64,000 nt of DNA from Watersipora subatra (GCF_963576615.1 NC_088708.1:29953191-30017190); one strand, 5' to 3'; positions 15,401 to 24,312 are shown, counted from the stretch's first letter. A program made the numbers and translations. Notes: generated from the letters alone by a model not told the origin.

Positions 15401-17418
15401 AATCTCAAAACTTTATTATTTGCCGAAAGTATACAATCAGGCCTATTAATATATTTCTCGACCCATAAGTGTTAACCGCTCCTGCACTTTAGCATGTCAT
15501 TGCTTATTTTATATCTTGTATATTTATATGTAGCTCACCTGCAGACTATGGACAGTACAAGTGCAATGCATCCAACACCATGGGTTGGATGAAGGAGCCT
15601 TGTATTATAGAAATTGTCCCCTCATGTAAGTTATTAGTCACATCTACATACTGTAGTTTAGCATAGGCTGCAGCCTCACCTTTTTTGGCAATTTTAATTT
15701 GTAAGGTTTGTCTGCTCTATCAACAGATTTATCTCTAAAATAAATGCATAAGTAGCTCAATGGCTCAAGTAGCTCAGTTTTGTTAATAGTCTGAATTGAC
15801 ATGACTGTGAATATAGGGTAAGATAACTCCAGGTACACTTTATATGCCAGATTATCATTATAATGTAGCTGGTTATTTCCTGTTACTTGTTACCTGTTGC
15901 CTAACATACCTTGTTTTCTCTTGAGGATAGATAATTACACATAACAGATGCAAGACAGGTTTTGTACTAAACGCTTTTGGTAATAAAAATAGATGTAGCC
16001 AACCAAGGCTATTTTGCTAGTCTTGTTATTTTGCTATATTTGCTATATTGCTGATAAATTTGTTATTAGATCAAAAGTGCAGAAGAAGGCATTCAAAGTT
16101 TACTTTTTAAAAATATTTGCGATTTGAGGTTACAGACACATCATTCACTTGCTTGTTAGTATTTGGATATAAAAAAGGAAAGCACTTCATGTAATAGTAT
16201 TATAGTAACTAACCAATTTATACTTATAATAGTATGGCTACTTAATAGTATGGATACTTATAATAGTATGGTATACTTGACAACGTCAATTTTGAAGAAT
16301 GTTTATTGCTGTAATTTGGATCATGCGCACAAGCTAGCTAGATTAGTTTTGATAGTCATAGAGGGTGGCCTCATAAGCGTCCCGTTATAATGCCACTATA
16401 GTGATAACTTACTAATACTAGTACAATGAAGCTTGAAATTACAACCAAAATTTTGCAGTTGCTAGCAACGGCTCAGTTTGCAGTATTGGCAGCAAAGTTC
16501 AAGGTGGCAGCGATGCAGCAACTAGCATAAATGCACTTACACTTGGATGAACTATGTGCGGCAGCACAATTACAATTATCAGCACAGGCAACAATGTCCA
16601 AGTTGGCAGCAATGTCACTCATACTTGGCTATGCTGGCAGTGATGCCATAACTGACAGCAATACCATAGTTTTCTATGATGTCACACCAACCAGTAATAA
16701 TAGCGATGTGGCTAGTTCCCTGCAACAGATGAGTCCAACTCTTGTAAAGGTTGCAAAATGTTCAATTTCTTACTGTAAGACTTTTCCTAACAGCTCAGCT
16801 GAGAATTTTTAGTCATGTCACATGTCATTTACTGCATGGGATGTCATTCAACCTTGTGCTTCTGGCATCACTACTAACTGCATTCATAGACAAACACAAT
16901 TTTTAGTTTTGTTGCTGTCTTGTTGCAGCTAAACCGGATCCACCTACCGATTGTTATACAGACAATATCACGGATACCGGATTTGATGTTTTCTGTGTTG
17001 GAGGATTTTCTGGAGGTTCGACAGTAACTTACACCTTAGAGATTGCTGCGGATGGCTACCATCCTATCAGAGAGTCATCCTCCCCTTCCTTGCACCTCAC
17101 AGAGCAGAGACCTGATACTTTCTATTTGATGAGACTTTGTGCATCCAACCAAGAGTTTCCAACTGAGACATCTTGCTCAACTCTGTTCAACACTACCACA
17201 TCTGGTGAGCAACTAAAAATGGTTGATATTTGGAGTTATCATCTACTTATAGTTGCTCATTAAATGAAACTTTACGATTCACAGGAACTGGAGGTGTGGT
17301 GAAAAGGTGGAGGCCTTTGGAGCAGGTCAGATCATCTAGTGAAAGACTGAGTACGTACACCAGCGCCCTGATTTCTATTCATTTCTTACTCATCTCACTG
17401 GCTTGCCTGCTTGGCTAG
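298..17418 (+). CDS. Ig/FN3 cell-surface adhesion protein, 3' part of gene (13 exons visible)
   Basis: Thirteen exons join in frame: 298-492, 680-791, 1625-1842, 3575-3730, 5811-5936, 6698-6865, 11297-11422, 11921-12043, 13213-13347, 14524-14728, 15534-15625, 16929-17204 and 17285-17418 (TAG). Domain borders fall on phase-1 introns, as is usual for Ig modules. The order is V-like Ig (C-terminal half), CD80-like C2-set Ig, four I-set Ig domains each split over two exons, one FN3 domain, then a hydrophobic tail. Function is probably extracellular recognition or adhesion at the cell surface. The six-Ig-plus-FN3 layout with a CD80-like second domain recalls sidestep/nephrin-type receptors; I cannot name an orthologue. 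The signal peptide and first half-domain lie outside the window. Uncertain: the exon 6 to 7 join, where a phase-1 donor at 6866 fits best (a phase-2 donor at 6870 does not). A possible AATAAA lies at 17679-17684. Confidence 0.88.
680..1842 (+). CDS. Ig domain 2 (CD80-like C2-set), exons 680-791 and 1625-1842
   Basis: The first exon carries the B-strand cysteine (AICRT), the GGRPAP motif and the C-strand NVTW typical of CD80-like C2 domains in nectins, SynCAMs and sidestep proteins. The split Trp codon (phase 2) is completed in the second exon, which has the WQLTCSV F-strand. The intron between (792-1624) holds only a purine/pyrimidine-alternating tract. Confidence 0.8.
1300..1425. repeat. Alternating purine-pyrimidine tract
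   Basis: An irregular run of TGTA, CATA, CGCG and TGCATGCG steps in the intron of Ig domain 2. No unit of fixed length; the composition is of the Z-DNA-prone kind. Confidence 0.6.
1870..2390 (-). pseudogene. Non-LTR retrotransposon reverse-transcriptase C-terminus, copy A (dead)
   Basis: The reverse strand reads, across several stops and shifts, the conserved C-terminal block of a LINE family common in invertebrates: a WDFSIHTDQLI-like start, LDIIVQDKE, RYQDLAREIRR, VVPMLVGALG and ARILRKVFDIPG. It ends in a (TAA)n-like tract near 1875-1910, as these elements do. It lies inside the intron of Ig domain 2-3. Confidence 0.6.
2395..3065 (-). pseudogene. Non-LTR retrotransposon reverse-transcriptase C-terminus, copy B (dead)
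   Basis: Same orientation and family as copy A: HWSICMKHW, LWDFSVQTDQLIEARRP, KYRELGIELGQCRDVSS and IIIGALKT are recognisable, with many stops. Its own (TAA)n-like tail is at 2395-2465. A further AAT-rich tract follows at 3080-3115. Confidence 0.6.
3575..5936 (+). CDS. Ig domain 3 (I-set), exons 3575-3730 and 5811-5936
   Basis: Exon 3575-3730 has LILECLVDANP and the ITWYHD C-strand. Exon 5811-5936 has the DEGNWHCEATNSLG F-G signature of I-set domains. Both joins are phase 1. The intron holds a TA-flanked MITE at 3897-4343; I recognise nothing in 4346-5810. Confidence 0.82.
3897..4343. mobile_element. MITE with TA target duplication (Tc1/mariner-like)
   Basis: The ends are imperfect inverted repeats: CAGTGACAGTGTAGCGACGC on the left, and CAGCGATAACATAGCGACGC read inward from the right. 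Both sides are flanked by TA (3895-3896 and 4344-4345). There is no coding capacity. TA duplication and CAGT ends suggest the Tc1/mariner group. Confidence 0.7.
6698..11422 (+). CDS. Ig domain 4 (I-set), exons 6698-6865 and about 11297-11422
   Basis: The first exon has TLVCKVKADP and LYWYSD; the second has LTFTKV and DGYYCSAKNSLG. The acceptor at 11296 follows a pyrimidine tract, but AGs at 11299 and 11305 are alternatives. The last one would give an in-frame TGA when joined to the phase-1 donor. The 4.4-kb intron is filled by the P-like/Tigger nest. Confidence 0.72.
7347..8597 (+). mobile_element. Tigger/pogo-type transposon, internally deleted
   Basis: The left end CAGTAATACTTCAACTTATG and the right end, read inward as CAGTCATACTTCGACTTACG, are diverged inverted repeats of the pogo/Tigger kind. 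The right flank is TA; the left is TG, apparently a mutated TA. Coding remnants of the transposase N- and C-terminus are kept, but the DDE core is gone. It inserted into the P-like element. Confidence 0.82.
7553..8140 (+). pseudogene. Tigger transposase remnant: CENP-B-type HTH plus C-terminal PIP-box-like end
   Basis: The frame at 7553-7786 holds the pogo/CENP-B helix-turn-helix (RMITIDIKRKIIEKYAK, then LAQQYDRNTSTII). The next stretch (about 7790-7930) still reads like the second CENP-B domain (MERLLRLWIKDKQMAGD). The frame at 7928-8140 ends the protein with RQRQTSLDRFL, matching the QxxLxxF PCNA-binding box common at Tigger C-termini. The catalytic DDE region between them is deleted. Confidence 0.75.
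9192..9741 (-). pseudogene. P-element/THAP9-type transposase C-terminal fragment
   Basis: Two overlapping reverse-strand frames carry the P-transposase C-terminal block: LPITKQNFNSKQEVLN, then LTFKINQDHIEILFSTIRSK, GGYNNNPDV and FRSALRALFIKADI. This is the conserved segment shared with THAP9. A frame break lies near 9480-9500. The THAP DNA-binding and catalytic N-terminal parts are missing. Confidence 0.8.
10500..10805. repeat. Degenerate tandem repeat containing GTAATACCTGCT
   Basis: About seven imperfect units of 40-55 bp, each with a TATTTATGAAGCAGGTAATACCTGCT-like core (partly palindromic), in the long intron of Ig domain 4. The best pair is near 10655-10720. Confidence 0.55.
11921..13347 (+). 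CDS. Ig domain 5 (I-set), exons 11921-12043 and 13213-13347
   Basis: The first exon reads SNITCTANGQPNPQFSWTKD; the second has ADYQGNYICKASNYLG. This is a textbook I-set domain with phase-1 borders (GTAGGT and GTATGT donors). A probable solo LTR (12363-12759) sits in the intron. Confidence 0.84.
12363..12759 (-). mobile_element. Probable solo LTR
   Basis: A block of about 397 bp begins TGTAAAGG and ends CACCACA (TGT...ACA ends). It is flanked on both sides by ATAT, a weak 4-bp duplication in AT-rich DNA. On the reverse strand an AATAAA lies about 70 bp before the end, as in an R/U5 region. Its base composition differs from the surrounding intron. No internal region is attached. Confidence 0.45.
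13348..16928. other. Introns of the 3' half of the Ig gene: no recognised feature
   Basis: The stretches 13348-14523, 14729-15533 and 15626-16928 are AT-rich intron. Near 16440-16800 there is an irregular GGCAGCAATG-like repetition with a 93-codon open frame. I see no coding or transposon signature in it. Confidence 0.5.
14524..15625 (+). CDS. Ig domain 6 (I-set-like), exons 14524-14728 and 15534-15625
   Basis: The B-strand cysteine is in VACRVRANP; the usual C-strand Trp is replaced (VVFSYR). The second exon gives PADYGQYKCNASNTMG. Donor GTAGGT at 14729 ends in phase 2 and matches the phase-2 acceptor at 15533. Donors at 14710 and 14712 give other frames, so this join is inferred from domain continuity. 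Confidence 0.72.
16929..17204 (+). CDS. Fibronectin type III domain exon
   Basis: A single phase 1-1 exon opens with KPDPPTDC and carries the FDVFCVGGFSGG strand-B/C pattern, YTLEIA, and a YLMRLCASN F-strand, which together indicate FN3. Extra cysteines are present. It ends at a GTGAGC donor. Confidence 0.75.
17285..17418 (+). CDS. Terminal exon with hydrophobic C-terminal tail (GPI-signal or short TM)
   Basis: It encodes about 44 residues. A basic/polar stretch (VKRWRPLEQ, then a Ser-rich segment) is followed by about 18 hydrophobic residues reaching the stop codon (ISIHFLLISLACLLG). With no cytoplasmic segment after it, this looks more like a GPI-attachment signal than a normal membrane anchor. 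Confidence 0.7.
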
Positions 17419-18415
17419 TGTATAACTCTTCTTTGAATCATTTGTCAATATAAGCTTTCGTTGTTGTCAAAACAGCTTTCAGCCTGTTTATATCTCATCA
17501 AGTTTGACACAAGTTGAGGTTCCCTGACAGTTCTTTTGAGACTCTTTATGTTCTGATAGATTGCATAGACTCTCTATGTTCTGATAGGTTGCATAGCCAT
17601 GTTTTAGATCCAAAGCAACTATGATTGGATGTATTTTGTATACATGTTCTCTGTATACAGTTATACATGTATACAGTAAATAAAAAATACAATAACAATA
17701 AGACTCATTGATGAATAAAGAGTAGGCTACAAAAACTTTTCTTGACCTTCAGAACTTAGTCTAACAATTGCTTAGAAAGTCCATATTAATAAATAGTACT
17801 TTTCCATTGTGTGTGTCTGGTAGTCTGCGTATACGCTATGCGTTTCCACAGACTAACTAATTAATTATATGAGTAAGTGTACCTTTAAGGCGTGGTCACA
17901 CGAGCACCGAACCGACGTAAGATCGGTTCGGAGGTTGGTTCGGTTCGTGGCACATGTCACACGGCCACCGAAGTAACTTCGCTTTTTAGATACCATACGT
18001 ATAGAGACAGGACACGGTTTCATTAGTAGTTTTTATGTATTTGAGTTAAGTATTTCTATTGTAAACAAAAACTTTGAAGAACAATTATAAATTATAATTA
18101 CACAGCAGATTTATCAGAAGATCGTTCAGCTGCTCAAAATAAATCACTCGATACAAAGATTTTGCCAACCCTTCCCATCAACATAATTATATTTTTTTAT
18201 TAACATATGAATGTTTTTCTATGCTGAGTACATAACAAACAAAAACAGTCTTTATCATAGTACTGTGGTTTTACATAAATAAATCAGTCAACGATACTTC
18301 ATCAGGACGAATATGACACATTACTTATATTCTACACGAAAGAAAATCACCACCATTCTCTTACATTTATGCAAAACTTAAGTGCAATATCTTACATTTA
18401 TGCAACAATCATAAG

Positions 18416-18650
18416 TGTGGTTAAACTGCTGGCACTTTAATATACATAAGCAATCAGCTAACTTGTCGTTATTATTTTATTGCACTCTCAATAATCCAAT
18501 TAGTTCACAGCCAAAACGTGTACAATACTAAAGAAATGTGCTCGCTAGATTGTGTCCCATGCGCATGTCTCCACAGGTCAAGGTTAGCAGCACTTAGTTA
18601 GCATGACAGCCTTACGTAAAGTTACATGTATAAAACAACACTTCACCACA
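18416..18650 (-). repeat. 3' LTR of the Ty3/gypsy element
   Basis: 235 bp with TGTGG...CCACA inverted ends (+ strand). It differs from the other LTR at nine positions: seven transitions, plus two adjacent transversions at the polypurine-tract end. Identity is about 96 percent. Confidence 0.9.
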
Positions 18651-18682
18651 TTCCCCCTTGATCTCAAGATCACTTAACAATA

Positions 18683-19765
18683 TCAAAAAAGATGATAATC
18701 TGCCAGGTTTGGGGGAGGCCTTCCATCCCGAACTGGTCTCATGTGATTGTCATTGTCAATATCATCTACATCTGCTACCGGATTGTCAACATGGAACTCC
18801 ATCTCAATGCCTCCAGCACCACACTGCGTCTGCACCACATCATTTTCGGAGCTACATCTCTCACTATCAGCGCATCTTACATCAGCGACATGTCGATTCA
18901 CACCATTCACTTCCAGAGTATGTTCACTGACAATATTTGTGACATGTCCAATCTTCCATGGAGAGTCACATCTAGCATTTCTAGGTTTGACAAAAACCAT
19001 GTCTCCCACTTTGAAAGGGTTATATTTTGCGCTCCTTGATCCCACATCCTTCTTGCTCGCACCTGGTAGCTTGGTCTCATACTGAAACAGGGCTTGCATC
19101 GGCTCCGTGCCGTCTGAATTAGGAGAGACATTGTACCAATATACCATGGCTTCTACCGATCCTCCAGAGCGCGCAACCATCCGTTTGATTGTTCGATGAT
19201 TTCTTTCTACGATACCATTCCTTGAGTGCCTGTATGCACAGCAATACACTGGCGTGACTCCCCACCTCTGTAGGAACTCTTTAGTCCGAGTGCTTGAGAA
19301 GCATGGCCCGTTATCCATCAATAACTCTTCAGGCGCTCCTCTCTCATGAAACACTCTCATTAGCTGCTTTGTCACTGCATCTGCTGTCTCATTCTGCAGT
19401 GGCATCCATGTGGCATATCGACTGGGACCGCAATCAACAAGTGTTAAATAAGATCTTCCTGCCACAAAGGCAACATCTACTGCCAGCCGAAACCATACTG
19501 TGCTCACAGACAGCTGTCCATGTTCTCAGCGCACTGGGTGTGGATCAATACTTCTACATTTCTGACATGCGTTAACCACTTGTTCTACTACATCACACGT
19601 GATCGCAACTCCTGTCATTTTCTGTACCAAGTACAGAGTTCGGTCAATCTCGAGGTGATGTCGTTCATGATTTTTAATCACCACTGACTTCATATCTCTT
19701 CCCTCACTGTCATCAGACAACACACTCAGACACACCTTTGACTCTTTCAGCCACTTCAGTGGCAC
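18683..19765 (-). pseudogene. pol: Retrotransposon integrase, split by one stop
   Basis: The zinc-binding part is at 19526-19765 (HERHHLEIDR, then CQKCRSIDP). The core is at 18683-19507 with all three acidic residues: LTLVDCG, MDNGPCFSS and NGIVERNHRTIKRM. A TGA at 19526-19528 separates the two parts in the same frame. The C-terminal basic module (GDMVFVKPRNARCDSPWKIG) is also kept. No chromodomain is seen. Confidence 0.87.
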
Positions 19766-19825
19766 CCGTGTTAGTTTGTCTGCTAAGTTCCTCTCTGAGG
19801 GAACCAGAGTTACATGAACATCCAG

Positions 19826-20980
19826 CTAATAATCAGCAATGATCTGTGCAATGGTCCCGAGCCTTCTCTTAATAACCATTTCACTTAATCCACTAACCTT
19901 TGAACGCTTGGTGCCTTCTAGTATTGACTTCACCCACGCATGCACACTAGCAGAGTCAGTAACTACTTCGGCTCTCCTCAGCCCCCAGTGCAGTATCAAA
20001 TTTATACCTTTAATCACAGCTTCTAATTCTGCAATGTTAATGTGGGACACATCATCATCCTTCCGTAGCCATGATGCATCTTCAACTATATCCTTATCTA
20101 TCTGCAGTGCACACCCTATAGCTGTGCTACTGGCATCACACCATATCACAGCTTCTTTGTCACACATCACACTCCATGTTCCCTTCACAGGATCATGATT
20201 GTCAAGTCTCTGAGCCAAGTCTTCAACTAGTGATGTAACGTAAAAGGGCAATACATCATTCCACTGAATTGCATTCGTCTGGCGTTTTATGTAACTGCAG
20301 GCCACTCGTAACCAGCCTGCTACAGGATAATGGCCGGTTAGCTTGCCGCAAACAGAGAACAATTTTCTCTTGGTAGATGCTTTCTTCGGATCAGGTAACA
20401 GCCCGTCTCGCTTCCATTCTAACTTTGCTGTAGGCCCAGATACAACACAAAGACCGAGCACTCGAGTGTTTACGAGATTCTCTGGGTTTTTGGTCACCAG
20501 TCCATAACTGAGCAGGTGTTTCTGCACCCTCTTTGGTGATACCACTTCCTCATTAACCCATATATCATCAATGTAGTGATCTGTCCCCTCCTTCACTTCT
20601 TTGTCCAAAGCAAGGACTGCACTCACTATTCTCGACATGATCTTGAGGGCAACATTCAGTCCAAAACCCATCCTAGTCATCACATATAACCTCCCCTTGT
20701 ACTTCACAGCTTGAAACCTTCTTAGCTTATCTGCGATGTGAACCTGGAGATAGGTTTTTTTCAGATCTAGAATAGAAGCCTTGCCTATTCCCTTTCTCCC
20801 AGCTCTCAGCTTTTCCTGGCACACAGCAGTGTCTTGACCTGGAAAACTCCTAACATGCTGGTTAAGTTCTCGATAGTCCATCACTGGTCGCACTTTTTTT
20901 GGTTTATTAGGCTGTGTCGCCGCCATCAGAGGTATTATGCCGCTAATATTTCCATGCACACTACTATCATACGCCCGCAA
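19826..20980 (-). pseudogene. pol: Retrotransposon reverse transcriptase and RNase H
   Basis: RT motifs in order: VRPVMDYRELNQH, ASILDLKKTYLQVHI, MTRMGFGLNVALKIM and the catalytic HYIDDIWV (YIDD). RNase H follows with the catalytic IWCDASSTAIG, NIAELEAV and VVTDSASV. The normal VDYR...FGL...YxDD spacing places it in Ty3/gypsy. The frame ends at a TAG (19826-19828), after which the coding sense continues in frame (PSERNLADKLTRVP). Confidence 0.88.
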
Positions 20981-21025
20981 CCAACCATCTACTATCCATC
21001 GCTCTACCTCGTTACAGAACTCCTC

Positions 21026-21640
21026 TCACGGTTCTTTGGAAACGGAATATTCTGGACACGTATTTCTCAACTTTAGTTCTCCATCCTTCCATTTCCACTC
21101 TGCGACCCACTTTCCACCATCAAATACAGCTGTAAAATCATTGTCTTCAACTCTCAGAGCTCCGTCTCTACCTGAGGTCACCATTCCAGCTGCACAACAT
21201 TGATAGCCCCAGGTCACGCTGCTGTCTTTACCAATCAACACGCCTCCCATCTTAGTGATAATATCCATTCCCAAGATAACATGAGCGCTACACACCAGTG
21301 CTGGTGCTACCAGGCACCTATTTGTTACCTCCAGTCTATCAACAAATAGGTCTACATCTGCCTCACCAATGCACAGTGTCTTCTCGCCATTTAGCATTGT
21401 CACAATTCGTGGTGGTCCTAATGCAACAATGTCATTATCTGCACACATCTTTTTAGTAACCACCGATTTCTGACACCCCGAATCAGCTAAAGCTTTTAGT
21501 GGCCTTTGATTTTTTGATATGATAGTGATAAATGGTAACACCTCGTCAGCTATTGTTGACTGGGGGAAGCATCTGGTGCTGATGCTCCCCCTTCCATGTT
21601 TTCCGTCTGACCCTGTTTTGACACAAGTTTCTGGGGGCAA
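21026..21640 (-). pseudogene. pol: Retrotransposon aspartic protease (start of Pol)
   Basis: Frame -1 relative to Gag. The aspartic protease motif is ALADSGCQKSVV (DSG in place of DTG, acceptable in this family), followed by VILGMDIITKMGG, the ILG flap-adjacent motif. The frame is stopped by a TGA at 21026-21028 and then resumes in the same frame into the reverse transcriptase, so the stop is a point mutation or a readthrough site. Confidence 0.82.
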
Positions 21641-22329
21641 CTTCTCACTATGTGGGACTGATCACCACAGATATAGCATGCTCGGAATTTTCGGGGATTA
21701 GCACCACTATTCGGTTTCACCCCCCTTTTCTGTGAACAGTCTCGGGCGAGATGAGACACTCCACATATATAACAACTTAATTTTGGTTTGTGTCCATATT
21801 GGCTGTAGCCCACAGCACAGGCTTGACTACCTGATCTACTGGACAACATCAGTCTGGCGCGCGCGACCAAATCAGTCAACTCCAGGGTTTCTACCGAAGC
21901 CATCGATTTCAGTTGAACAGATATGTCCAATGGAAGGCCAGTCATAAATGCACATTTCAGCAAGGAGTCAGCGTCTGTCTGTCCAATTAGATTAACCAGC
22001 TTTCTTAAATCAGATAGATATACATCTACCGTCTCCCCTTCTTGTAGGACGCGTCTCTGAAGCTGGTCGTAAGCAGCATAGCAGTTGACACCAAACGCCT
22101 GGAGCATCGCAGGCTTCAGCTTCGCGTAATCATTTTTAGTTTCATCTCTCAGCTGCTTATAAACAGCAAATGCTGGCCCATTCAGAAACAAAGACAAGAA
22201 TGCTGTTAAATCGTCGATTTTCTGTATCCTTACTACCAGTTCAACTTTCTCTAGCCAGTCAGCAAAATCTCCACTCGTTTGTGAATCCTCATATCTTGAA
22301 ATTACATCCGATAACTTCAGTTTCGCCAT
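21550..22329 (-). CDS. gag: Retrotransposon Gag (capsid/nucleocapsid)
   Basis: An open 259-codon frame beginning 20 nt inside the 5' LTR. The N-terminal part resembles retrotransposon capsid (a YEDSQTSGDFADWLEKVE helix, later GETVDVYLSDLRKLVNL). The C-terminus has two zinc knuckles: CYICGVSHLARDC, spaced CX2CX3HX4C and so one residue short, and CYICGDQSHIVRSC, the standard CX2CX4HX4C. The frame is intact. The protease frame overlaps its 3' end in the -1 frame, so Pol is probably made by -1 ribosomal frameshifting between about 21658 and 21550. Confidence 0.85.
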   Translation of the reverse strand: MAKLKLSDVISRYEDSQTSGDFADWLEKVELVVRIQKIDDLTAFLSLFLNGPAFAVYKQLRDETKNDYAKLKPAMLQAFGVNCYAAYDQLQRRVLQEGETVDVYLSDLRKLVNLIGQTDADSLLKCAFMTGLPLDISVQLKSMASVETLELTDLVARARLMLSSRSGSQACAVGYSQYGHKPKLSCYICGVSHLARDCSQKRGVKPNSGANPRKFRACYICGDQSHIVRSCPQKLVSKQGQTENMEGGASAPDASPSQQ

Positions 22330-22348
22330 TTTTATTGCCGAAATAGCT

Positions 22349-22583
22349 TGTGGTTAAACTGTTGGCACTTTAATATACATAAGCAATCAGCTAACTCGTC
22401 GTTATTATTTTATTGCACTCTCAATAATCCAATTAGTTCACAGCCAAAACGTGTACAATACTAAAGAAACGTGTTCGCTAGATCGTGTCCCATACGCATG
22501 TCTCCACAGGTCAAGGTTAGCAGCACTTAGTTAGCATGACAGCTTTACGTAAAGTTACATGTATAAAACAACACTTCAAAACA
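22349..22583 (-). repeat. 5' LTR of the Ty3/gypsy element
   Basis: The partner LTR, also 235 bp. On the reverse strand it starts TGTTTTGAAGTG and ends TTTAACCACA. It adjoins the ATAAG duplication at 22584. Confidence 0.9.
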
Positions 22584-22802
22584 ATAAGTTCGGGTGAACC
22601 TTGTAAATTGCTTCATGTTGTTTATTTAACGAAATAAAAGTATCGTGCCATTTCTTTTTTAACTTTACTCACACGCACGTAAGGAGAAATGTGACGCGTG
22701 CTCGCTAGAATTCTAGAATTTTAACCAGCCAATAAGAGCAAGTGTTCGGCCACGAAATTTTGAGCAGTACCGAAATGGTTTGTTTCGGCTAGAAATGTCT
22801 TC

Positions 22803-23624
22803 AGGCGTTGTCACACGAGCACCGAACCGACGTAGGTTCGGTTCGGAGGCTGGTTCGGTTCGTGGCACATGTCACACGGCATCCGAAGTCACTTCGCTTT
22901 TTAGATACCATTTGTATAGAGACAGGACACGGTTTCATTAGTAGTTGTTATGTATTTGAGTTAAATATTTCTATTGTAAACAAAAAATTTGAGGAACAAT
23001 TATAAATTACAATTACACAGCAGATTTATCAGAAGATCGTTCAGCTGCTCAAAATAAATCACTCGATACAAAGATTTTGCTAACCCTTCCCATCAACATA
23101 ATTATATTTTTTTATTAACATATGAATGTTTTTCTATGCTGAGTACATAACAAACAAAAACAGTCTTTATCATAGTACTGTGGTTTTACATAAATAAATC
23201 AGTCAACGATACTTCATCAGGATGAATATGACACATTACTTATATTCTACACGAAAGAAAATCACAACCATTCCCTTACATTTATGCAAAACTTAAGTGC
23301 AACATCTTACATTTATGCAACCCAATCACAAGTCCGGGTGAACCTTGTCGTAAATTGCTTCATGTTGTTTATTTAACGAAATAAAAGTATCGTCCCATTT
23401 CTTTTTTAACTTTACTCACACGCATGTAAGGAGAAATGTGACGCGTGCTCGCTAGAATTCTAGAATTTTAACCAGCCAATAAGAGCAAGGGTTCGGCACG
23501 AATTTTCGAGCAGTACCGAAATAGTTCGTTTCGGCTAGAAATGTCTTCGGCCGAACTTTTTACAGCTGAGAGCAACGTCGTTTTGCGTCATTTAGTTCGG
23601 TTCGGTGCTCGTGTGACCACGCCT
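22803..23624. mobile_element. Inverted-repeat DNA transposon, inner copy
   Basis: An uninterrupted 822-bp copy of the same family, inserted in the outer copy near its right end. It is flanked by a 3-bp duplication, TTC (22800-22802 and 23625-23627). Its own sequence shows the unoccupied site (GTCTTCGGCCG), proving the boundaries. It also shows the empty site of the Ty3 insertion, near 23325-23340. Confidence 0.85.
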
Positions 23625-23703
23625 TTCGGCCGAACTTTTTACAGCTGAGAGGAACGTCTTTTTGCGTCATTTAGTTCGGTTCGGTGCTCGTGTGACCCCG
23701 CCT

Positions 23704-24312
23704 TAAGCCTGCATGTGTACATGTGTACCTTTAGCCTGCATGTGTTTATGTGTACCTTTAGCCTGCATGTGTACATGTGTACCTTTAGCCTGCATGTGTA
23801 CAAGTGTACCTTTAGCCTGCATGTGTACATGTGTACCTTTAGACTGCATGTGTACATGTGTACATTTAGAGTGTATGTGTACATTTAGAGTGTATGTGTA
23901 CATGTGTACATTTAAACTGTATGTGTGCGTGTGTACATTTAGCCTGTATGTGTACATATGTACATTTAGACTGTATGTGTGCATGTGTACATTCAGCCTG
24001 TATGTGTACTTATGTACATTTAGCCTGTATGTGTACATGTGTACATTTAGACTGTATGTGCATGTGTACATTTAGCCTGTATGTGTGTATGTACATTTAG
24101 ACTGTATGTGTGCATGTGCACATTTAGCCTGCATGTGTACACGTGTACATTTAGCCTGCTTGTGTACATTTGTACATTTAGCCTGTATGTGTACATGTGT
24201 ACATTTAGCCTGCATGTGTACATGTGCACATTTAGCCTGCATGTGTACATGTGTACACTTAGCCTGCATGTGCGCACGTGTACATTTAGCCTGCATGTGT
24301 ACATTTAGCTTG
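23704..24312. repeat. 27-bp minisatellite
   Basis: About 22 units of GCCTGCATGTGTACATGTGT plus ACCTTTA (27 bp), some shortened by 6-8 bp. Left units have ACCTTTA and right units ACATTTA. Because 27 is divisible by three, long meaningless open frames occur on both strands. One partial unit lies on the far side of the nested transposons, at 17877-17887. Confidence 0.9.

Larger units (their letters stand above)
18416..22583 (-). mobile_element. Ty3/gypsy LTR retrotransposon, full length, decayed
   Basis: A 4168-bp element with two 235-bp LTRs and an exact 5-bp target duplication, ATAAG (18411-18415 and 22584-22588). The order on the reverse strand is gag, protease, reverse transcriptase, RNase H, integrase, with a polypurine tract (AAGGGGGAA) directly before the 3' LTR. 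The pol frame is continuous apart from three in-frame stops, so this copy is inactive. The gag start codon lies only about 20 nt after the 5' LTR, and no standard tRNA primer site (TGG plus 12 or more bases) is seen there. Confidence 0.92.
17888..23703. mobile_element. Inverted-repeat DNA transposon, outer copy (interrupted twice)
   Basis: The left end AGGCGTGGTCACACGAGCAC is mirrored at the right end (GTGCTCGTGTGACCCCGCCT), with about 28 bp of inverted repeat. Removing the Ty3 element and the inner copy leaves about 825 bp with no open frame, so it is non-autonomous. It sits inside a 27-bp minisatellite: the left flank GTGTACCTTTA and the right flank TAAGCCTGC are parts of one repeat unit. 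A 3-bp duplication (TTA on the left, TAA on the right, one change) fits the TTC seen for the inner copy and suggests a Harbinger-like group. Confidence 0.8.

Noticed and set aside
18411-18645. LTR ending at TTCA (230 bp)
   Set aside because: The target duplication does not match with that boundary; adding 5 bp gives TGT...ACA ends, an exact ATAAG duplication and a polypurine tract flush with the LTR.
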